DNA of 64,000 nt, taken from NCBI GenBank assembly GCA_041660385.1, contig JBAZWJ010000001.1:124001-188000 (forward strand). The letters run 5' to 3'. The translations under genes and the position numbers were made by a program. The notes below the pieces were generated by a model. It was not told where the DNA came from and ran no database searches. It saw nothing but the letters and a program-made list of their open reading frames with translations. This stretch comes from DYJE01 sp041660385 (GTDB lineage Bacteria; Desulfobacterota; Desulfobacteria; Desulfobacterales; Desulfolunaceae). Below, in pieces: positions 7,336 to 16,669 of this stretch. How positions within the stretch are numbered: the stretch's first letter is position 1; each line of letters opens with the position of its first letter.

Positions 7336-10044
7336 ATGGAAACAATCATCTTCACATACGACAAAGAACAGTCTCGGAAAAACGGTGAGTTCACCGTGAT
7401 TTTGACACCGGCTGTTTCTAACAGAGGACGATGGGAAATCGTAAAAGGTTCAAGGATCTTCTACGTGAAAGATCTTGAAACCGTCGCTGCCCGCTGTCCT
7501 GACAAGACCCTTTTCAGGACAGCTCTTGAGTGCGAAATGGCTTTCAGAAAAATCGAGGGCCGGTTTTTCTCACAGAACCAGGAATTCACACGGCTTCGTG
7601 TGGCTGGCCGTCAACTTTTCACGTTCATCACCGCCTGCCAGAAACGAAAAATCCTGATCCAGCCAGACGGATTTCCCACATCGTTCCGCATAGACAAAGA
7701 TGTGGTTCCTGAAATCGGTGTTGAAAACGAGCGGCTGGTGGTCCATATAGGGAATCTGTCCACCACCGACGCGGATATCATCGTAAAAACCATGCCAGTC
7801 ACCTTGATCAAAGAAAACCGAATCGTTCAGTTGCGGCAGGACATCCCTTTTTCTCTGCTCAAAGAAATACCCACAGACAAAGCTCTGGCCGAAGCGGACC
7901 AAAACCGGCTGCTCATAGACCTTGCAAAACATACCGACAAACTGAGGATCAGAAGCACCGGAAAAACAGAAATCAAAACCGTTCGGAATACCCCGGTTCA
8001 GGCCGTGCTGAGCCTTGATGAACCGGCCATCAAAGCCCGGCTTTACTTCATGTATGAAGGCAACACGGTCAAGGACAACGACGGGATTAAGGTGATCTGC
8101 GACATCACCCGTCACCTGGAAATCCACCGGAACCGTGAGGCGGAAGAGGGCTTCAAAACCGTTCTTTTGTCCCTGGGTTTTACCGTGATTCCTGAACGTG
8201 ATTTCAACTGGCGTGCCCCTGACCGCCCGTTGGAATCCCTGGTTCCCGCCCTTGAAAATCATAGCTTCATGTTAAGAATCGGAAAACGGCGACTTGCCGA
8301 ACCGGTTTCCGTCCGCTGGACTGTCAAAACTGAAAACAGCCGCATCCGGGTGGGAGGGACGGTGGTTTCAGGTGATTTCCACATGGGTGCTGACGGACTG
8401 TTTCAATCGTACAAAGACGGAAAACGTTATGTGGAACGGTCCGACGGTTCATTGGGCATCATATCCGGCGAAGTGTGGAGCATTCTATCGGGATTGTCGG
8501 CAAGCGGAACCGTGGAAAAGGGTTTCGTCACCTTCAACAAAGCCGATTTCACAAGCGTCCGATCCTGTCTGGGGCTTGCAGATGGAGTCGAAACCGATCC
8601 GTCTTACGAGGCTCTTTGCCGTTTTGCCGGTCGGGTCGACGGCGTCAGGCACTACTCCGTTCCCAAGGATCTTGAAAACGTGCTTCGGCCTTATCAGGTT
8701 CTGGGTTTCAACTGGCTGAGAACGCTGAAAGATCTGGGCCTGAACGGAATTCTTGCTGACGACATGGGGCTGGGAAAATCGGTTCAGGTGCTGACCCTGA
8801 TCAAAAGCCTGAAAGAGGAAGGCTTGCTGACCCGGCCTGTGTTGCTGGTGGCGCCCAAAACCCTGATTTTCAACTGGGAACTTGAAATCAAGAAATTCGC
8901 GGCGGACCTTTCGGTCTATTCCTTTGGTGGTTCGGCCCGCATCAGAAATCCGGAATTTCTGGAAAAACATCAGATCGTCCTCACGTCTTACGGACTTCTG
9001 CGAACAGAAACACCTCTTTTATGCACCGTGCAATGGGAATACGTGATTCTCGACGAGGCCCACGCCATTAAAAATGCTGAAACAATGACATCGAAAGCGG
9101 TCAAACACATTCCGGCCGCAAATCGGCTGTCCATCACCGGAACGCCGGTGGAAAATTCAGCAGCCGACCTCTGGAGTCAGTTCGATTTCCTGATGCCCGG
9201 ATTTCTTGGTGGCCTTGCTTCGTTCAAGGATACTTACACCGACAGCACAAAAAACCTTGAACGACTCCGGGAAAAAACAAAACCCTATGTTCTCCGGCGT
9301 CTGAAATCCCAGGTTCTGGCCGAACTACCCCCGAAAACGGACGTGACCATTTACTGCGATTTCACGGAAGACCAGAAATCCGTTTACGACCAGGCCCTGA
9401 TGGTGGCCCGTGACGAAATGGCAAGTATGGAAGGAGCGCGTTCTTTTCACATTCTCCGCCTGATCCTCCGCTTGCGGCAGATTGCCTGCCATCCCAATTT
9501 GGCGGTAAAACACAGCAAGAAGCCCCTTTCCAGCGGAAAAACAGAAGAGGTCTATCACGCCGCCATGGAGATTCTGTCCGAAGGCCACAAGATCCTGGTA
9601 TTTTCCCAGTTCACCCGTCATCTTCAACTGATCGAAAGCCTTTTTCTCCGTCACAAAATTCCCTCGTTTTATCTGGACGGACGGACAACGGACCGGGCCG
9701 GAGTGGTCCAGTCTTTCAAGTCCCACAACGGCCCCTGTCTTTTTTTCATCTCTCTCAAAACAGGCGGAACAGGCCTCAACCTCAACGAAGCCTCCTATGT
9801 TTTTCTTCTCGACCCCTGGTGGAATCCCGCCGTGGAAAACCAGGCCATTGACCGCTGTCACCGCATTGGCCAGCACCAGCCCGTCACCGTGTACCGCTTT
9901 ATCACACGCGGTTCCATCGAAGAAAAAGTCGACGACCTGAAAACCGCCAAAAAAGCCATCGAATCCGCCGTCATCGACGAATCGGTTCCCCAGTATCTGC
10001 CTTTTGATGAGCGAACGATGAAAAATCTGATAGTTTCAAATTGA
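7336..10044 (+). CDS. SNF2-family DEAD/DEAH-box ATPase
   Basis: A 902-residue bacterial Swi2/Snf2 protein, an ATP-driven double-stranded DNA translocase. The ATPase core occupies the C-terminal half: DDMGLGKS (Walker A, about 475-482), VAPKTLIFNWELEI (Ia), DEAH (about 573-576), SITGTPVEN (III), FSQFTRHLQLIE (IV) and AIDRCHRIGQ (VI). The N-terminal 450 residues have no cysteine-rich SWIM motif and resemble the poorly characterised bacterial SNF2 N-terminal region. It stands alone; no restriction, DISARM or other defence partner is adjacent. A role in DNA repair or transcription recycling (RapA-like) is possible but unproven. Confidence 0.88.
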   Translation: METIIFTYDKEQSRKNGEFTVILTPAVSNRGRWEIVKGSRIFYVKDLETVAARCPDKTLFRTALECEMAFRKIEGRFFSQNQEFTRLRVAGRQLFTFITACQKRKILIQPDGFPTSFRIDKDVVPEIGVENERLVVHIGNLSTTDADIIVKTMPVTLIKENRIVQLRQDIPFSLLKEIPTDKALAEADQNRLLIDLAKHTDKLRIRSTGKTEIKTVRNTPVQAVLSLDEPAIKARLYFMYEGNTVKDNDGIKVICDITRHLEIHRNREAEEGFKTVLLSLGFTVIPERDFNWRAPDRPLESLVPALENHSFMLRIGKRRLAEPVSVRWTVKTENSRIRVGGTVVSGDFHMGADGLFQSYKDGKRYVERSDGSLGIISGEVWSILSGLSASGTVEKGFVTFNKADFTSVRSCLGLADGVETDPSYEALCRFAGRVDGVRHYSVPKDLENVLRPYQVLGFNWLRTLKDLGLNGILADDMGLGKSVQVLTLIKSLKEEGLLTRPVLLVAPKTLIFNWELEIKKFAADLSVYSFGGSARIRNPEFLEKHQIVLTSYGLLRTETPLLCTVQWEYVILDEAHAIKNAETMTSKAVKHIPAANRLSITGTPVENSAADLWSQFDFLMPGFLGGLASFKDTYTDSTKNLERLREKTKPYVLRRLKSQVLAELPPKTDVTIYCDFTEDQKSVYDQALMVARDEMASMEGARSFHILRLILRLRQIACHPNLAVKHSKKPLSSGKTEEVYHAAMEILSEGHKILVFSQFTRHLQLIESLFLRHKIPSFYLDGRTTDRAGVVQSFKSHNGPCLFFISLKTGGTGLNLNEASYVFLLDPWWNPAVENQAIDRCHRIGQHQPVTVYRFITRGSIEEKVDDLKTAKKAIESAVIDESVPQYLPFDERTMKNLIVSN

Positions 10045-10282
10045 AGTTTCAAAAATCTGAAAAGCCAACTGTGGGTTCGACTCCATATACAGCATCAGAT
10101 TTGACCTAATACCCACCGGTTGGTATGTTATCGCTCCATCAATAAACTTCACGGATCATGTCGGAGCCGGGCGGCGAGAAGCGACGCCGACTGCTGAACA
10201 GAAAAAGGTTGCAAGTGAAAAACCGGTACGAAAAACAGAGCTCCCGCCCGGTCCCATGCAATGAATGGTTAGAACTATGAAG
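10045..10282. other. Gene-free spacer
   Basis: About 240 bp without a supported gene. A GC-rich imperfect inverted pair (GAGCCGGGCGGCGAG near 10163 and CTCCCGCCCGGTCCC near 10240) could fold, but no terminator T-run or tRNA-like structure is apparent. Confidence 0.4.
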
Positions 10283-10699
10283 CTATTTTTTAAGCTCGGC
10301 AATTGTTTTCAAGATATCTTGTTTTCCCGATTCGGTGTCTGTGCATTGCTGAAGCATATTATACGCAGCAAGACATTCCGTATATTCCGGATTTTTCTCC
10401 ATTCTATCTATCAATATTGACATACGTTTCTTGGCTTTATCAAGATATGGGGATTCCTCAACAAGTTTCATTAACTCAGGGTAAGTGTTTTTAAATTTTG
10501 CAACTGCTTCACTAACCTGATTTGATTCTTGAGGAGAATACCTTTTGCACATTTCTTCAGCACCATATGTAAGCTGATATACTCGTGAAACAATTTTAGC
10601 TTTTTGTCTTTCAAGAGAACCCTCTTGAGCCGCAGAAATACCTACGAAAAGAGTCCATACAGCCATTAACACTATCATTAGGGATACAAATATTCTCAT
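10283..10699 (-). CDS. Small secreted hypothetical protein
   Basis: 138 residues with a strong signal peptide (MRIFVSLMIVLMAVWTLFVGISAA, cleavage near residue 24). The mature part is helical, rich in Lys and Glu, with two cysteines (EMCKRYS and TECLAAY) plus a third in QQCTD. AGGAGG lies a few bases upstream of the start on the minus strand. No family was recognised. It lies 56 bp upstream of the B12-binding radical SAM protein's stop, with no obvious shared operon since that gene starts far to the right. Confidence 0.65.
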   Translation of the reverse strand: MRIFVSLMIVLMAVWTLFVGISAAQEGSLERQKAKIVSRVYQLTYGAEEMCKRYSPQESNQVSEAVAKFKNTYPELMKLVEESPYLDKAKKRMSILIDRMEKNPEYTECLAAYNMLQQCTDTESGKQDILKTIAELKK

Positions 10700-10755
10700 T
10701 TAATGCCTCCTTATTCAAACGTAGTTTAGGTAAAAAAGATCTAACTATGTTCCGC

Positions 10756-12153
10756 TTATTTCACCAAGAATCCAAAAGATTGATTGAGTTGCTCTAATAT
10801 TCTTAAACGAAATCCCCGTTTCACATTTACGGGATTCCGTCCTTTTAGATTCAAACATTTGTTGTCATACCGGTAGGTCATATTGAGCCTCCATGTTAGG
10901 ACTGCTGGATAAAAACCGGTTCTTAACAGAGCTGTTATCGTTCTTACAATTATCCTGTCAAATCTGTAGTACTGCACATAAAGCCAGTCCGCACCGTCCT
11001 GTAAGTCCTTCGGTGACATTAATTTGGGTTCAATTACTGTATGTCTGTAATCATAATGGTCCCAGTTGTTGTCGATTATCCGGCCTTCTTTTTCAAACTG
11101 CATTCTCAATGGCGTTCCTGGCTGGGGCGTTAATATTGCAAGTTGAAGAGCTCCTATTCCCGCTTGCTCAAGGAATTCCAGATTTCTTTGAAAAACCCCT
11201 CTATCATCACTGTCAAGGCCTACAATCATCCCTGCCTGAACCCCGATTCCCGCTTTATTAATCTTTCTGATTTTCTGTTTATATTCTTCTGGCTTGTTAA
11301 ATACCTTATCAACCATTGAAAGATTTTCTCTGTTAACAGATTCAATACCGATAAAAAGCCCTATACAGCCTGCCTTTGAAGCATATTCGAGCAGTTCGTC
11401 ATCATCTGCAATTTTAATGGAGCACTGGCTGACCCAGTGTTTTTTTAGAGGAATCATTTTTTTAAACAGCGCCATCGCGAATTCTCTGTCTGCAATGATA
11501 TTATCATCTACGAACATAAAATTCGTTTCAGCGGATTTCACTTCTATCAGAACCTTGTCCAATGGTTTTGATCGATGGTTGTTTTTAAAAAAAGCTGTAA
11601 CAGAGCAAAACGTGCATTTATGCATGCAGCCTCTTCCCGTCTGAACCGCATCGGTTGTTATATAATGTTTTTTTGTTAGTTCAAGGAGGTCACGCCTTGG
11701 CATCGGAACATGATCCAGAGACTGAAAGCTGCTTTCATAAAGCTTCTTGAAACAGCCTTTTTCAACATCCTCAAGAACCGTCGGCCATGTGTCTTCGGCT
11801 TCTCCTGAAACAACGATATTAAAATACCGTTGTGATTCGCTTGGATTCAACGTGGGGTGAAAACCGCCTGCCACTGTGACAATGCCCCGTTTTTGAAAAT
11901 ATTCTGAAATTTCATAAGCCCGATTCGCAAGCCCTGTCATAAATGTAATACCAACCAGATCCGCATCGATATCATAATCAATCGCTTGAACATTTTCGTC
12001 ACAAATAACAACCTCATGTTTTTCTGGTGTAAGTGCAGCCAATGTTGTCAAGGAAAGGACACTGAAGCGAAGCATCTTTCGCTTCAAAACAGACCCATTC
12101 GGGGATTTGACCCGAAATTGTTCGCATGCTGGAAGTACAAGATAAATTTTCAT
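10756..12153 (-). CDS. B12-binding-domain radical SAM protein
   Basis: A 465-residue class B-type radical SAM enzyme. The N-terminal cobalamin-binding-like Rossmann domain covers about 1-140, with LVGITFMTGLANRA and TVAGGFHPTL resembling the family's strand-loop pattern. The CX3CX2C cluster is GRGCMHKCTFCSV, with Cys176, Cys180 and Cys183. The core continues with FMFVDDNI and GIGVQAGMIVGLD. The B12 domain lacks the strict DxHxxG motif of base-off binders. Relatives include hopanoid-modifying enzymes and many unknowns; no hopanoid or natural-product genes are adjacent, so the substrate is unknown. Confidence 0.85.
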   Translation of the reverse strand: MKIYLVLPACEQFRVKSPNGSVLKRKMLRFSVLSLTTLAALTPEKHEVVICDENVQAIDYDIDADLVGITFMTGLANRAYEISEYFQKRGIVTVAGGFHPTLNPSESQRYFNIVVSGEAEDTWPTVLEDVEKGCFKKLYESSFQSLDHVPMPRRDLLELTKKHYITTDAVQTGRGCMHKCTFCSVTAFFKNNHRSKPLDKVLIEVKSAETNFMFVDDNIIADREFAMALFKKMIPLKKHWVSQCSIKIADDDELLEYASKAGCIGLFIGIESVNRENLSMVDKVFNKPEEYKQKIRKINKAGIGVQAGMIVGLDSDDRGVFQRNLEFLEQAGIGALQLAILTPQPGTPLRMQFEKEGRIIDNNWDHYDYRHTVIEPKLMSPKDLQDGADWLYVQYYRFDRIIVRTITALLRTGFYPAVLTWRLNMTYRYDNKCLNLKGRNPVNVKRGFRLRILEQLNQSFGFLVK

Positions 12154-12490
12154 GGTGATCCTCCATTAGTTAGTTGTATGGAGTCGGCTATATTCATTTA
12201 ACATGCCAAAGATGTAAATTTTGATATATATAAATATAACTGGGTGTTAACATATTATAACTGGGTTAATTATCATATATAATGATAACGCATTTGCATA
12301 TCATGTATACATACTGTGCGTTTATCAGATTTTTCTCCTGGGCAAATCAACCGTAATCAGATTGAAAGGCCCGATCTTTCGGTTCAAGGATTTGGGTGTT
12401 TTGTGTTATTAATAAAGGCAAGACATACCCTGACCTGGATTGTCGTTGATATATCCGGTCGGCAAATTAACACAAAAACCGGAGAAGGTT
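12154..12490. promoter_or_regulatory. Divergent intergenic region with candidate operators
   Basis: AT-rich spacer between divergent genes. TATAACTGGGT occurs twice in the same direction (12235-12245 and 12256-12266), 21 bp start to start, about two helical turns. A palindrome TTATCAT-5-ATGATAA lies at 12270-12288. Together they look like binding sites for one or more regulators controlling the radical SAM gene and/or the J-domain gene. No terminator or RNA gene is evident in the rest. Confidence 0.45.
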
Positions 12491-13474
12491 GTGTATATTG
12501 CCAGAACAAATATCAAAGGACGAAGCTGTTTTTCTATTCGAAAATCCTTCCTGGAAAACGGGGTGTTCCTGAGCCGAGAACTGATGGATCTGGGTGGAGA
12601 TCCAAGGATATTCGTGCGGTACCCCCATGGGCGTTCTTTTTATGTGGATGAAGCGATCGAAGACACTCTGAAATCCATGGGCGAAACGGTGGATTACGAC
12701 AATCTGGAACGGATGTTCTGGCCTTTTGTCCGGCCCGATGTGAAGAGGCGATACGAAGGGGCTTGTTCACGGGCGAGCGAGAACAGTGAAACCATTGATG
12801 TCTCAGCTGTCCATCTCTTTGACAAGCGGCGGCTGTCCTATCTGAGAACCGGGGGCATGAACCAGCGGCATATTGGAACGGCTCCTGATAAACTGTTCAA
12901 AACGTTGACGGAAAAATCACGGGACGAGATTGAACAGCGGTTCATGGTCGATGAAAACAAACTTCCGGCCAGGGAGATCAAAGCCTATGTGTTTGTGATT
13001 TTCGATCTCCAGCGTCACTTCAACACTCTTTTCGCCCGGGAAATGCCACAGGCCCTGGATCAGGACAAGGTTGCGGATCATCTGCTTGATGATATCTGCA
13101 TACTGAACAGGGACAAAGTGTTCTGGTCGGGCATGGACATGGAGAGTTCTCTTCACGCTTACCTGATCCGTTACCTGATCATGTTTTTTGATACGGAATA
13201 CCAGAAACCCCGATTTCTTGAGGATATGGAATTCGCCAGGATGCACAGACGGCGGTATTATCGCCAGACCGAACGACCAAAGGACCAGGTTTACGCCGAA
13301 GCGACCACCGTTTTCGGGGTGTCTTACCAGGAGTTGAAAAGCATGAGCAAACGTCAGCTTCAGCGGTTATACAGAAAAAAAGCCAGGGATCTTCATCCGG
13401 ATCATGGCGGTTCCCACGAGCAGTTCATTGAGTTTTCAAGGCTTTATGAAGAAATCATGTCTTTGATGGGTTGA
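12491..13474 (+). CDS. C-terminal J-domain protein of unknown function
   Basis: The start is placed at GTG 12491, with GGAG at 12481-12484; an ATG at 12440 in the same frame has no ribosome site. The 327-residue product ends in a J-like domain (last 65 residues): LQRLYRKKARDLHPDHGGSHEQFIEFSRLYEEI carries the HPD tripeptide that stimulates DnaK. The preceding 260 residues match nothing recognised. They include YPHGRSFYVDEAIEDTL and a basic stretch RMHRRRYYRQTERP. J domains at the C-terminus occur in DjlA-like adaptors. Its last 39 bp overlap the convergent YhcC-like gene. Confidence 0.7.
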   Translation: MYIARTNIKGRSCFSIRKSFLENGVFLSRELMDLGGDPRIFVRYPHGRSFYVDEAIEDTLKSMGETVDYDNLERMFWPFVRPDVKRRYEGACSRASENSETIDVSAVHLFDKRRLSYLRTGGMNQRHIGTAPDKLFKTLTEKSRDEIEQRFMVDENKLPAREIKAYVFVIFDLQRHFNTLFAREMPQALDQDKVADHLLDDICILNRDKVFWSGMDMESSLHAYLIRYLIMFFDTEYQKPRFLEDMEFARMHRRRYYRQTERPKDQVYAEATTVFGVSYQELKSMSKRQLQRLYRKKARDLHPDHGGSHEQFIEFSRLYEEIMSLMG

Positions 13475-14428
13475 CGTTTTATCCCAGTAGCTGGGTTGAT
13501 AAAGCTTCCCTTGTTGTGAAGGCCGCTTTTCCAGAATGTCCGCAATAAGGTTGGTGGTGTCCGATTTTTTAAGGGGCCAGAGAGGTGCCACCAGTTCGTC
13601 GGGATGGGGGTCTCCGGTGATGCGATGAATCACCATGGCGGGGTCGAGCCGTTCAAGATAGTCGCAGACCAGTTCAGAGTATTCTTCCCGTTCGAGACAG
13701 CGGAATTCATTGTTGGCATACATGGTTTCAAGGACGGTGCCTTTCACCACATAGAGAAGATGGATCTTGATGCCATCGACGCCCAGATCGGAAAGCACAT
13801 CGGCGCTTTGGAGCATCATGTCCCGTGTTTCACCGGGAAGTCCCAGAATGATATGGGCGCAGACCTTGATGCCCTGGTCCTGTGCGGGTTTTACAGCGTT
13901 TTTAAAACAGGCGAAATCATGACCCCTGTTGATTTTTTTTAGTGTGGCATCATGGATGCTTTGAAGACCATATTCCACCCAGATCAGTTTCTGCCTGGCA
14001 TAATCCCCCAGAAGGTCGAGAACGGGACCGCTCACACAATCCGGCCGTGTGCCGATGGAAAGGGCCACCACATCGTCGAAGGAAAGAGCTTCGTCGTAAA
14101 CGGATTTCAAAGTTTCCAAAGAGGCATAGGTGTTGGTGAACGACTGGAAGTACACCATAAATTTTTTTGATTTGTAACGGCGGATTAGGCCAGGTTTGCT
14201 CTGACGGATCTGTTCACTGATGGAATGTCCCAGGGCATGGGCTCCGGTGCCTGAGCCTTTTTCGCTGCAATAGATACAGCCTCCATAGGAAAGAGAGCCG
14301 TCCCTGTTTGGGCATGAAAATCCGGCATCCACCGTGAGCTTCTGGACCCGCTCACCGAAAATTCCCCGGAGGTAGCTGTTCAAATCATTGTATCTTTTAC
14401 GTTTCATTATCATCCAGATGTTGACCAA
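13436..14428 (-). CDS. TIGR01212/YhcC-family radical SAM protein
   Basis: A 330-residue member of the YhcC family of radical SAM proteins. The unusual cluster spacing CX11CX2C is seen at Cys39, Cys51 and Cys54 (CPNRDGSLSYGGCIYC), followed by an aromatic FQSFTNTYA segment and ALSIGTRPDCV, all diagnostic of the family. The precise reaction is unknown; Elp3-like tRNA or methyltransfer chemistry has been proposed for relatives. The start is uncertain between the first ATG and ATGs five and seven codons later, since no strong ribosome site is visible. It overlaps the J-domain gene tail to tail. Confidence 0.85.
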   Translation of the reverse strand: MVNIWMIMKRKRYNDLNSYLRGIFGERVQKLTVDAGFSCPNRDGSLSYGGCIYCSEKGSGTGAHALGHSISEQIRQSKPGLIRRYKSKKFMVYFQSFTNTYASLETLKSVYDEALSFDDVVALSIGTRPDCVSGPVLDLLGDYARQKLIWVEYGLQSIHDATLKKINRGHDFACFKNAVKPAQDQGIKVCAHIILGLPGETRDMMLQSADVLSDLGVDGIKIHLLYVVKGTVLETMYANNEFRCLEREEYSELVCDYLERLDPAMVIHRITGDPHPDELVAPLWPLKKSDTTNLIADILEKRPSQQGKLYQPSYWDKTSTHQRHDFFIKP

Positions 14429-14502
14429 CGAATTCCTGTCGCCTATACTGAAGAACTTTGGAATGTAGCATTCATCTTTATTGAATACAAGTAAAGGCGT
14501 AG

Positions 14503-16419
14503 ATGTTTTATTACGGAAAAAAATACGATGTCATTGTTGTGGGCGCGGGCCATGCAGGGTGTGAAGCTGCTCTTGCCGCAGCCCGGATGGGGTGTTCGGT
14601 GCTTCTGATGGCCATTGATCTTGACAAGATTGCGGCCATGCCATGCAGTCCGTCCATCGGCGGAACAGCCAAAGGGCAGCTGGTCAAGGAAATCGACGCC
14701 CTTGGCGGCGAGATGGCAAAAATATCCGATCAATCGGCCATCCAGTACAAAACCCTGAACACCCGGAAAGGCCCGGCTGTTCATTCCACACGAACCCAGA
14801 ACGACAAAACCCAGTACCACAAAGCCATGAAATCCGTGCTTGAAAAGCAGCCGAATCTGGATATCAAGCAGACCCTTGTGGAATCCCTTGTGGTTGAAGA
14901 CGGGGCCGTCAAAGGCATTGTGGATTTTACCGGCTACGGATATCACGGTGAAAAAATCATCCTCACCACAGGCACGTTTCTTGGCGGACTTGTTCATATC
15001 GGAACAAGCAGCATCAGAGCAGGAAGGGCTGGTGAATTTGCCTCATACGGTCTGGCTGAAAGCTTGAGATCCCAGGGTTTCGAACTGGGTCGAATGAAAA
15101 CGGGAACGCCTCCACGACTTAATAAACATACCATCGATTTTTCAAAGTTTATTAAACATACTTCGGATACGGACCCCAAACCCTTTTCCTTTTCAACACG
15201 CACCATCACGAATCTCCAGTTGCCCAGCTACATCGCCCACACCAACAGCCGGAGCCGGAAAATCATCATGGACAACTTGCATAGATCGCCCCTTTACTGC
15301 GGAACGATCAAGGGGATTTCAGCCAGATACTGCCCGTCCTTTGAAGATAAGGCCGTGAAATTCCCCCAGCGAGAATCCCATCATGTGATTCTGGAACCCG
15401 AAGGAATCGAAAGTGACGAGATTTACGCAAGCGGGCTGGGCAACAGCATGCCCCTTGATGTACAGATCGAGTTTGTGAGATCCGTGGAAGGCCTTGAAAA
15501 TGTTGAAATCATGCGGCCAGCCTATGCCATTGAATACGATTACGTGAATCCCATCCAACTCAAACCCACATTGGAAGCAAAACGTGTGAAAGGCCTTTAT
15601 ATGGCCGGTCAGATCAATGGAACATCGGGTTATGAGGAAGCTGCGGCACAAGGGATATGGGCAGGAATCAACGCCGCATCGGCTGTTCAGGGAAGACCTC
15701 CCTTTGTGCTGGACAGATCCCAGGCCTACATCGCTGTGCTGGTGGACGATCTGGTGACACGGGGAACCAACGAACCTTACCGTATGTTCACATCACGGGC
15801 CGAATACCGACTGGTGATGCGTGAGGACAACGCAGACCTGAGGCTTGGTGAAATTGCTTTTGATCTGGGACTTGTTGACGCTGACAAGGTCAAAGAAATC
15901 AAGGACATGAAACAGAACATCGAGATAGAAATCGAACGGGTCAGGCGTACGGTCATCCGGCCACTGGCCGAAGTCAACGACTATCTGACGGGAAAAGGTT
16001 CCACAACCATTTCCCAGGGCATTCATCTCGACCAGCTCCTGAAACGGGCGGAATTGGATTACCACATGGTTGAAGTCCTTTCACCAAGCCAGGAAACGTT
16101 GGATGAAAGAACAGCGGAACAGGTTGAAATCGAAATAAAATACCAGGGGTATATCGAACGGCAGTTTTCGGAAATCTCCAAATTCAAAAGCCTTGAAAAA
16201 ATAAAGATACCCGAAGATTTTGACTATGCGGCGGCGCACGGTCTGTCAAACGAAATGAAAGAAAAGCTGATCAAGGTAAAACCCTTGTCTCTTGGGCAGG
16301 CTTCCCGTATAGATGGAATGACGCCCTCGGCCATTTCCGTTCTGATGGTCAATTTTAAGAAAAAGGGCTTAAAAAATGGTGAAGCAGCGACAGCCAACAG
16401 CCTTGACACCTCATATTGA
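14503..16419 (+). CDS. mnmG: tRNA uridine-5-carboxymethylaminomethyl modification enzyme MnmG
   Basis: FAD-dependent partner of MnmE, forming cmnm5U at the wobble position of several tRNAs with methylene-THF and glycine. The 638-residue protein has the dinucleotide fold GAGHAG at 14-19, KGPAVHSTRTQNDK, the family signatures TGTFLGG and GQINGTSGYEEAAAQG, and a C-terminal helical MnmE-binding region ending near YEEQ-like NFKKKG. Its partner mnmE is in this window at 32-33 kb but not adjacent. No rsmG, parA or parB follows, unlike the common origin-region order. Confidence 0.96.
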   Translation: MFYYGKKYDVIVVGAGHAGCEAALAAARMGCSVLLMAIDLDKIAAMPCSPSIGGTAKGQLVKEIDALGGEMAKISDQSAIQYKTLNTRKGPAVHSTRTQNDKTQYHKAMKSVLEKQPNLDIKQTLVESLVVEDGAVKGIVDFTGYGYHGEKIILTTGTFLGGLVHIGTSSIRAGRAGEFASYGLAESLRSQGFELGRMKTGTPPRLNKHTIDFSKFIKHTSDTDPKPFSFSTRTITNLQLPSYIAHTNSRSRKIIMDNLHRSPLYCGTIKGISARYCPSFEDKAVKFPQRESHHVILEPEGIESDEIYASGLGNSMPLDVQIEFVRSVEGLENVEIMRPAYAIEYDYVNPIQLKPTLEAKRVKGLYMAGQINGTSGYEEAAAQGIWAGINAASAVQGRPPFVLDRSQAYIAVLVDDLVTRGTNEPYRMFTSRAEYRLVMREDNADLRLGEIAFDLGLVDADKVKEIKDMKQNIEIEIERVRRTVIRPLAEVNDYLTGKGSTTISQGIHLDQLLKRAELDYHMVEVLSPSQETLDERTAEQVEIEIKYQGYIERQFSEISKFKSLEKIKIPEDFDYAAAHGLSNEMKEKLIKVKPLSLGQASRIDGMTPSAISVLMVNFKKKGLKNGEAATANSLDTSY

Positions 16420-16465
16420 AAGAATTATTCTCTTAATGAAAGTTGAACAGGTTGAAATCCATATC

Positions 16466-16610
16466 TAGTGCCCGAACGGAAACGGCATCTTTTGGCCTGA
16501 TACGGCGTTCTCGAAAATTTTGATCCTCGACGTAGCGCTGCTACGCCTGCGGTCAAAATTTTCTGCGGCCTTGTCTCAGACCAAAATCTACCGTTTCCGT
16601 TCAGACACTA
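16466..16610. repeat. 145 bp near-palindromic element (MITE-like)
   Basis: Terminal arms of 19 bp (16467-16485 and 16591-16609) are complementary with two mismatches; the shared part reads GAACGGAAACGG. Complementarity continues imperfectly inward, including AAAATTTTGA/TCAAAATTTT, to a central CGTAGC-GCTACG. The element is bordered by TA on both sides, as expected for Tc1/IS630-type insertion, though chance is possible. It contains no ORF. It could also fold as a large RNA hairpin after mnmG. Confidence 0.65.
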
Positions 16611-16669
16611 TCTATCAAGGTGTGACACCGTTCTGATCGGAAAAAACTCGTAAGAAGGAATTGGGAAGT

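Noticed and set aside
7336..10044. SNF2 protein as part of a phage-defence system such as DISARM
   Set aside because: No methyltransferase, PLD or DUF1998 partner is adjacent; it looks like a stand-alone chromosomal SNF2 protein.
10060..10090. GGGTTCGACTCC, resembling a tRNA T-arm
   Set aside because: The flanking bases do not pair as a T-stem, and no acceptor, D or anticodon arm can be built around it.
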